This document shows positions 60,331 through 64,000 of a DNA stretch of 64,000 nucleotides, one piece after another (within the stretch, counting starts at the first letter, position 1; every line of letters starts with the position of its first letter). The stretch is from Coriobacteriia bacterium (GTDB taxonomy: Bacteria; Actinomycetota; Coriobacteriia; Coriobacteriales; Atopobiaceae), in the NCBI GenBank assembly GCA_030530145.1, contig JAUMVN010000005.1, forward strand, positions 28,457 through 92,456, written 5' to 3'. A model generated the notes under the pieces. That model was not told where the DNA came from. It searched no databases and saw only the letters and a program-made list of their open reading frames with translations. Made by a program: the position numbers and the translations under genes.

Positions 60331-61845
60331 CTACGCCTTGTCCGAGCAGAGGACCACGACAACGTCGTAGCTGGTGGTCCAGGTGCCGTCGTTCTCGGCG
60401 ACGTTGGACTCGGAGACCCCGAGCGTCTTCGCGGCGCCGAGCGCCTTCGCCTTCGCCGCGGAGCCGTTGTAGTAGACCTTCGTCGTGGTCGCCTCGCTCT
60501 CGCCGGAGGTGGCCTCGGCGGTGAAGCCGGCGGTGGTCAGCGACTCCGCCTTGCTCGTGGCCGCGCCCGAGACGCCGCTCACATTGACGACGATGGCGGT
60601 GCCAGTGTACTCGGCGTCGGAGGAGCTGGAGCCCGACACGGTGTCGTCGCCCGACCCGGCGGTGCCGCCGCTGGTGGTGAGCTCGGAGCTGCCCGCCATG
60701 GTGCCGATGCGGCCGCTCGTCTGGTCGGAGCTGTCGTCGGCGTACGGGGCGAGGCCCTGCTTGACGCGCTCCATCATCGACTGCCAGGAAGCCTCGTCGA
60801 TCTTCTCGTACCAGGTCTCGTTCACGTAGTAGCCGGAGGTGGGCTCCATGCCGGAGTAGACGTTGTTCTCGACGTCGAGGTCCTTGAACTGCACGGCGAG
60901 GCCGAGGATGTCGGAAAGGCCGATGTCGGTCGTAACGCCGCCGGCGAGCTGCGAGACCGCGTTGGTCATGCTCGCTACGTCGAGGGTCAGGACCTTCTTG
61001 ACGATGGCGGCGATGAGCATGCGCTGGTTTGCCGCGCGGTAGATGTCGCCGTCGCCGTAGTCGTCGTAGGCGTGGCGGGCGCGGGCGAGGGCGAGAGCCT
61101 CCTCGCCGTTGAGGGTGTGCTCGCCGGCATCGAGGTCGGCGCCCGAGTAGTCGTCGCGGATGTCGATGGGCAGGTCGACGTCAACGCCGCCGATGGTGTC
61201 GACGATGCCCGCGAACTGCTCGAAGTCGACCTCGGCGTAGTGGGAGATGTCGACGCCGCAGAGTTTCTCGACGCACTTGATCATGTAGCTGGGGCCGCCG
61301 AGGGAGTACGCGGCGTTGAGCTTCTGCGTGCCCGCGCCCATGTCGGACATGTCGGTCATGGTGTCGCGGTGCAGCGAGACGAGCGTGATCTTCTGCCCCT
61401 TGGGGTCGATGCGCGCGAGGATGATGGAGTCGGAGCGGTAGTTGGACTCGCTCTCTCCGTACTCGCTCGAGCTCATGCGCTCCTCGGATTTATCTACGCC
61501 GAGCAGCAGCATGTAGAACGGGTCGTCGTATTGGATGCTGTCGGCAAGAAGGTCCTTGGTCTCCTGGTCGAGGCCGGACGTGAGCTGGGTGTTGATGTTG
61601 TTGAGGTACATGGCCAGGGCCGTGCCGCCGGCAAGAAGCACGCAGAGGATGCCGACGAGGACGCCGCGCAGGACCACCTTGTGGCGGCGCTTCTGGCGCT
61701 TGCGCGAGTAGCTCGAGGCGCCGTCGGATCGGGAGGGGGTGTAGCTGCGGCTGGAAGACCCGGCGCCGGAGCGACCGGCCTGCTCTTCGTAGGCGTGACG
61801 GCTCTGGGGGGCGGCCTGCTGCCTGTGGGATCTGCTGTCTGCCAA
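60331..61845 (-). CDS. LytR-CpsA-Psr (LCP) family wall-polymer transferase
   Basis: A 504-aa membrane enzyme that ligates glycopolymers onto peptidoglycan. A disordered cytoplasmic N-terminus (about 75 residues) precedes one membrane segment (GVLVGILCVLLAGGTALAMY). The LCP domain has LLLGVDKS, YRSDSIILARIDPKGQKITL, SLHRDTM, and RHAYDDYGDGDIYRAANQR, holding the Asp/Arg residues that bind polyprenyl pyrophosphate. A C-terminal LytR_C domain (TAIVVNVSGVSGAATSKAES) follows a Ser/Gly-rich linker. I start at TTG 61845, 6 bases after AGAAAGGG on the minus strand; the upstream in-frame ATG at 62064 would run across the guaA promoter. Confidence 0.92.
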   Translation of the reverse strand: MADSRSHRQQAAPQSRHAYEEQAGRSGAGSSSRSYTPSRSDGASSYSRKRQKRRHKVVLRGVLVGILCVLLAGGTALAMYLNNINTQLTSGLDQETKDLLADSIQYDDPFYMLLLGVDKSEERMSSSEYGESESNYRSDSIILARIDPKGQKITLVSLHRDTMTDMSDMGAGTQKLNAAYSLGGPSYMIKCVEKLCGVDISHYAEVDFEQFAGIVDTIGGVDVDLPIDIRDDYSGADLDAGEHTLNGEEALALARARHAYDDYGDGDIYRAANQRMLIAAIVKKVLTLDVASMTNAVSQLAGGVTTDIGLSDILGLAVQFKDLDVENNVYSGMEPTSGYYVNETWYEKIDEASWQSMMERVKQGLAPYADDSSDQTSGRIGTMAGSSELTTSGGTAGSGDDTVSGSSSSDAEYTGTAIVVNVSGVSGAATSKAESLTTAGFTAEATSGESEATTTKVYYNGSAAKAKALGAAKTLGVSESNVAENDGTWTTSYDVVVVLCSDKA

Positions 61846-62062
61846 GACGGACCCTTTCTGTATCGATGCGGCCCGGGGGCCATCGCTCGGTGGCGCGGAG
61901 CCACCTCGACTTTGCAGATAGGCTTCACTATACGAGAGGGGAGTGTTCAGCACGTGAAGGGAGGCAAAAAAGCAGCTCTTGACCAAAAAAGTCCAGGCGC
62001 CCTTAACGTATGATGCAAAGAATGCATCCGCACCCCTAGCTCGGAAGAAGACCGGAGGAACC
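61846..62062. promoter_or_regulatory. Divergent LCP/guaA promoter region
   Basis: A 217-bp gap. TATAGT (61932-61927, minus strand) and TATGAT (62009-62014, plus strand) are possible -10 boxes, and TTGACC (61979-61984) a possible -35, though the spacing for guaA is long. I see no purine riboswitch. Confidence 0.35.
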
Positions 62063-63664
62063 ATGACCGAGGCTCAGCCCAAGCAGTTCGTCGCCGTTCT
62101 CGACTTTGGCGCCCAGTACGGGCAGCTTATCGCGCGTCGCGTCCGCGACCTGCACGTTTATTCGGAGATCGTCCCCTGTGACATCCCCGCGGACGAGCTC
62201 GCGGCCATGAAGCCGTCGGCGCTGATCCTCTCGGGCGGCCCCGCCTCCGTCAACGAGCCCGATGCCCCGCGCGTCGACCCGGCCATCTACGAGATGGGCG
62301 TGCCCGTGCTCGGCTTCTGCTACGGCCACCAGATCACGGCGGTTACCCTGGGGGGCAAGGTTTTCCACCCCGAGGTCGGCGAGTACGGCCACGCGGAGAT
62401 CGAGCGCGCCGCGGACTCCGCGCTCTTTAACAACACCCCGCTCAAGCAGACCGTGTGGATGAGCCACTTCGACGCCGTGTGCGACGTGCCCGAGGGCTTC
62501 GTCGTCACCGCGAAGACCAAGGTCTGCCCGGTTGCCGCCATGGAGAACGCGCAGAAGAAGATCTACACCACGCAGTTCCATCCCGAGGTCAAGCACACCG
62601 AGCATGGCCAGCAGATCCTCTCGAACTTCCTCTTTAACATCTGCGGTCTCGAGAAGAACTGGTCGATGGACAACCTCGTGGAGACCATGACGGCCGAGTT
62701 CCGCGAGAAGGTCGGCGAGGACCGCGTTATTCTCGCCCTGTCCGGCGGCGTCGACTCCTCCGTGGTGGCCGCCCTTGGCGCCCGCGCCATCGGCAAGCAG
62801 ATGACCTGCGTCTTCATCAACCACGGCCTGCTGCGCAAGAACGAGCCCGAGCAGGTCGAGGAGGTCTTTACCAAGCAGTTCGACGTCGACTTCATCCACG
62901 TCCACGCCGAGGACCGCTACGCCGAGCTTCTTGCCGGCGTGACCGAGCCCGAGGAGAAGCGCCGCATCATCGGCACGCAGTTCTGGAAGGAGTTCTTCGC
63001 GGTCGCGCAGCAGCTCGAGACCGACGGCAAGCCCGTGAAGTACCTCGCCCAGGGCACCATCTATCCCGACATCATCGAGTCCGGCGCGCGCAAGACGGGC
63101 GGCAAGGCCAGCACCATCAAGAGCCACCACAACCTGATCCCGTTCCCCGAGGGCGTGCACTTCGACCTCATCGAGCCGCTGGACCACTTTTTTAAGGACG
63201 AGGTCCGCGAGCTCGGCCTGGCGCTGGGCCTGCCCGCGCACATCGTGTTCCGCCAGCCGTTCCCGGGCCCGGGCCTGGCCATCCGCATCATCGGCGCGGT
63301 GGACAAGGAGAAGCTCGAGATCCTGAAGAACGCCGACGCCATCGTGCGCGAGGAGCTGGACGCCTACAACGAGCGCCTGTACAAGCAGACCGGCGAGCGC
63401 AACAGCGAGCACTCCTGCTGGCAGTACTTCGCGGTGCTTCCCGACATCAAGTCCGTGGGCGTTATGGGCGACGAGCGCACCTATCAGCGCCCGATCATCC
63501 TGCGCGCCGTCGAGTCCAGCGACGCCATGACCGCCGACTGGGCCAAGCTGCCCTACGATGTGCTGGCCAAGATCTCCGGCCGCATCGTCGCCGAGGTGCC
63601 GGGCGCCAACCGCGTCTGCTACGACGTGACCTCGAAGCCCCCCGCGACCATCGAGTGGGAGTAG
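62063..63664 (+). CDS. guaA: GMP synthase (glutamine-hydrolysing)
   Basis: Converts XMP to GMP. A 533-aa protein. The class I amidotransferase domain has the nucleophile C86 in LGFCYGHQ (more often GICYG in the family), and TTQFHPEVKHTEHG supplies the His-Glu pair. The ATP pyrophosphatase domain has LALSGGVDSSVVAALG, and the C-terminal dimerisation domain has RQPFPGPGLAIRIIG and VTSKPPATIEWE. ATG 62063 follows CGGAGGAAC; the frame extends upstream but not plausibly. Confidence 0.97.
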   Translation: MTEAQPKQFVAVLDFGAQYGQLIARRVRDLHVYSEIVPCDIPADELAAMKPSALILSGGPASVNEPDAPRVDPAIYEMGVPVLGFCYGHQITAVTLGGKVFHPEVGEYGHAEIERAADSALFNNTPLKQTVWMSHFDAVCDVPEGFVVTAKTKVCPVAAMENAQKKIYTTQFHPEVKHTEHGQQILSNFLFNICGLEKNWSMDNLVETMTAEFREKVGEDRVILALSGGVDSSVVAALGARAIGKQMTCVFINHGLLRKNEPEQVEEVFTKQFDVDFIHVHAEDRYAELLAGVTEPEEKRRIIGTQFWKEFFAVAQQLETDGKPVKYLAQGTIYPDIIESGARKTGGKASTIKSHHNLIPFPEGVHFDLIEPLDHFFKDEVRELGLALGLPAHIVFRQPFPGPGLAIRIIGAVDKEKLEILKNADAIVREELDAYNERLYKQTGERNSEHSCWQYFAVLPDIKSVGVMGDERTYQRPIILRAVESSDAMTADWAKLPYDVLAKISGRIVAEVPGANRVCYDVTSKPPATIEWE

Positions 63665-63779
63665 GCCGATAGGGTTCTGACCTGCATTTTTGAGTGCTGC
63701 ACTGTGCCGCTGAGTTTCGTTTCGTACGGGAGTCATGGCAAAGCCACCAGCGACGGCGGTGAGTAAATACGAAAATTGA

Positions 63780-63813
63780 GCCTCCGCTCCCGCGTTGGGA
63801 CGGAGGCTTTTTC
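63780..63813 (+). terminator. Rho-independent terminator downstream of guaA
   Basis: GCCTCCGCTCCC pairs with GGGACGGAGGC around CGCGTT, followed by TTTTTCTTT. The rest of the 336-bp tail holds several GGGAGTAA/TTACTCCC copies but no gene. Confidence 0.88.
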
Positions 63814-64000
63814 TTTGTCGTTTTACTCCCTTTCACCTGCGATTTCGTTATTTACTCCCCGAATTTCAGGACAGCAAGGCACGGTGCGGTATTCGGAGGA
63901 ACGGGAGTAAGGATTTATCCCAAGTGAGTAGGCGCTCGATTTTTGGGCTCTATAACACTTTTGGTGGGTAGCACACACCAAGCGCCCGGGACCGCGACGG

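Noticed and set aside
59431..62013. An 860-codon plus-strand frame opposite the hydrolase and LCP genes
   Set aside because: It is the antisense shadow of two well-supported minus-strand genes and has the same low-complexity Ala/Val/Arg/Asp-rich translation.
61846..62062. Purine riboswitch upstream of guaA
   Set aside because: The gap lacks the conserved three-way-junction core sequences and is short of paired arms.

Overview
The window is 64 kb of GC-rich (about 65% by eye) bacterial chromosome. Gene content and style point to an anaerobic, fermentative Coriobacteriia member, most likely Collinsella or a close relative. The reasons are a bifid-type phosphoketolase, a PTS permease, a reverse-type rubrerythrin, a giant HgdC-type activase, sortase-anchored and Tat-lipoprotein surface proteins, and very strong C/G third-position bias. 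The genus is inference; no rRNA gene is present. Almost all genes lie on the + strand. Only a LysR regulator and a two-gene cell-envelope unit (LCP protein plus serine hydrolase) are on the - strand.

Layout. 1-6.4 kb: an L-arabinose operon, truncated on the left (sugar ABC ATPase and permease, AraA, FGGY ribulokinase, AraD), with stable hairpins between genes and a strong terminator. 6.5-11.7 kb: aldose 1-epimerase, a LacI regulator and phosphoketolase Xfp. Together these convert L-arabinose to xylulose-5-P and then to acetyl-P plus glyceraldehyde-3-P. 12-14 kb: a small membrane protein and a second LacI regulator. 14-19.4 kb: a TetR regulator with two tandem 15-bp operators, overlapping a 1544-aa activase. 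19.5-22 kb: tmRNA, patatin, rplM-rpsI. 22.4-28.6 kb: glmM-acpS-nnr-alr-UDG-tsaE. 28.9-30.5 kb: Fur/PerR, reverse rubrerythrin and a DUF3783-like protein. 30.7-32.5 kb: a sortase-anchored beta-helix surface protein whose signal peptide is broken by a run of nine Gs. 32.6-35.1 kb: a TsaB-RimI-TsaD triple fusion. 35.4-44.8 kb: a LytTR two-component system and two circularly permuted GH3 beta-glycosidases, the whole block flanked by two homologous direct copies of a roughly 200-bp terminator-plus-palindrome element. 45-48.7 kb: PTS EIIBC, LysR, NmrA-like oxidoreductase. 48.9-54 kb: polar amino-acid ABC transporter and NadE. 54.4-56.5 kb: groES-groEL. 56.9-59.3 kb: a double-ferredoxin protein and YchF. 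59.3-61.8 kb: serine hydrolase and LCP protein. 62-63.7 kb: guaA.

The most unusual material is non-coding. One family of about 225-bp elements consists of four 27-bp units, two forward and two inverted, at exactly the same 41-bp spacing in two places. Another family of 115-145-bp imperfect palindromes shares an inner CGAGTAG/CTACTCG stem and has outer arms that differ between copies but keep their pairing. Two of these palindromes bracket the beta-glycosidase cassette. The G9 tract in the surface-protein gene is a good candidate for phase variation.
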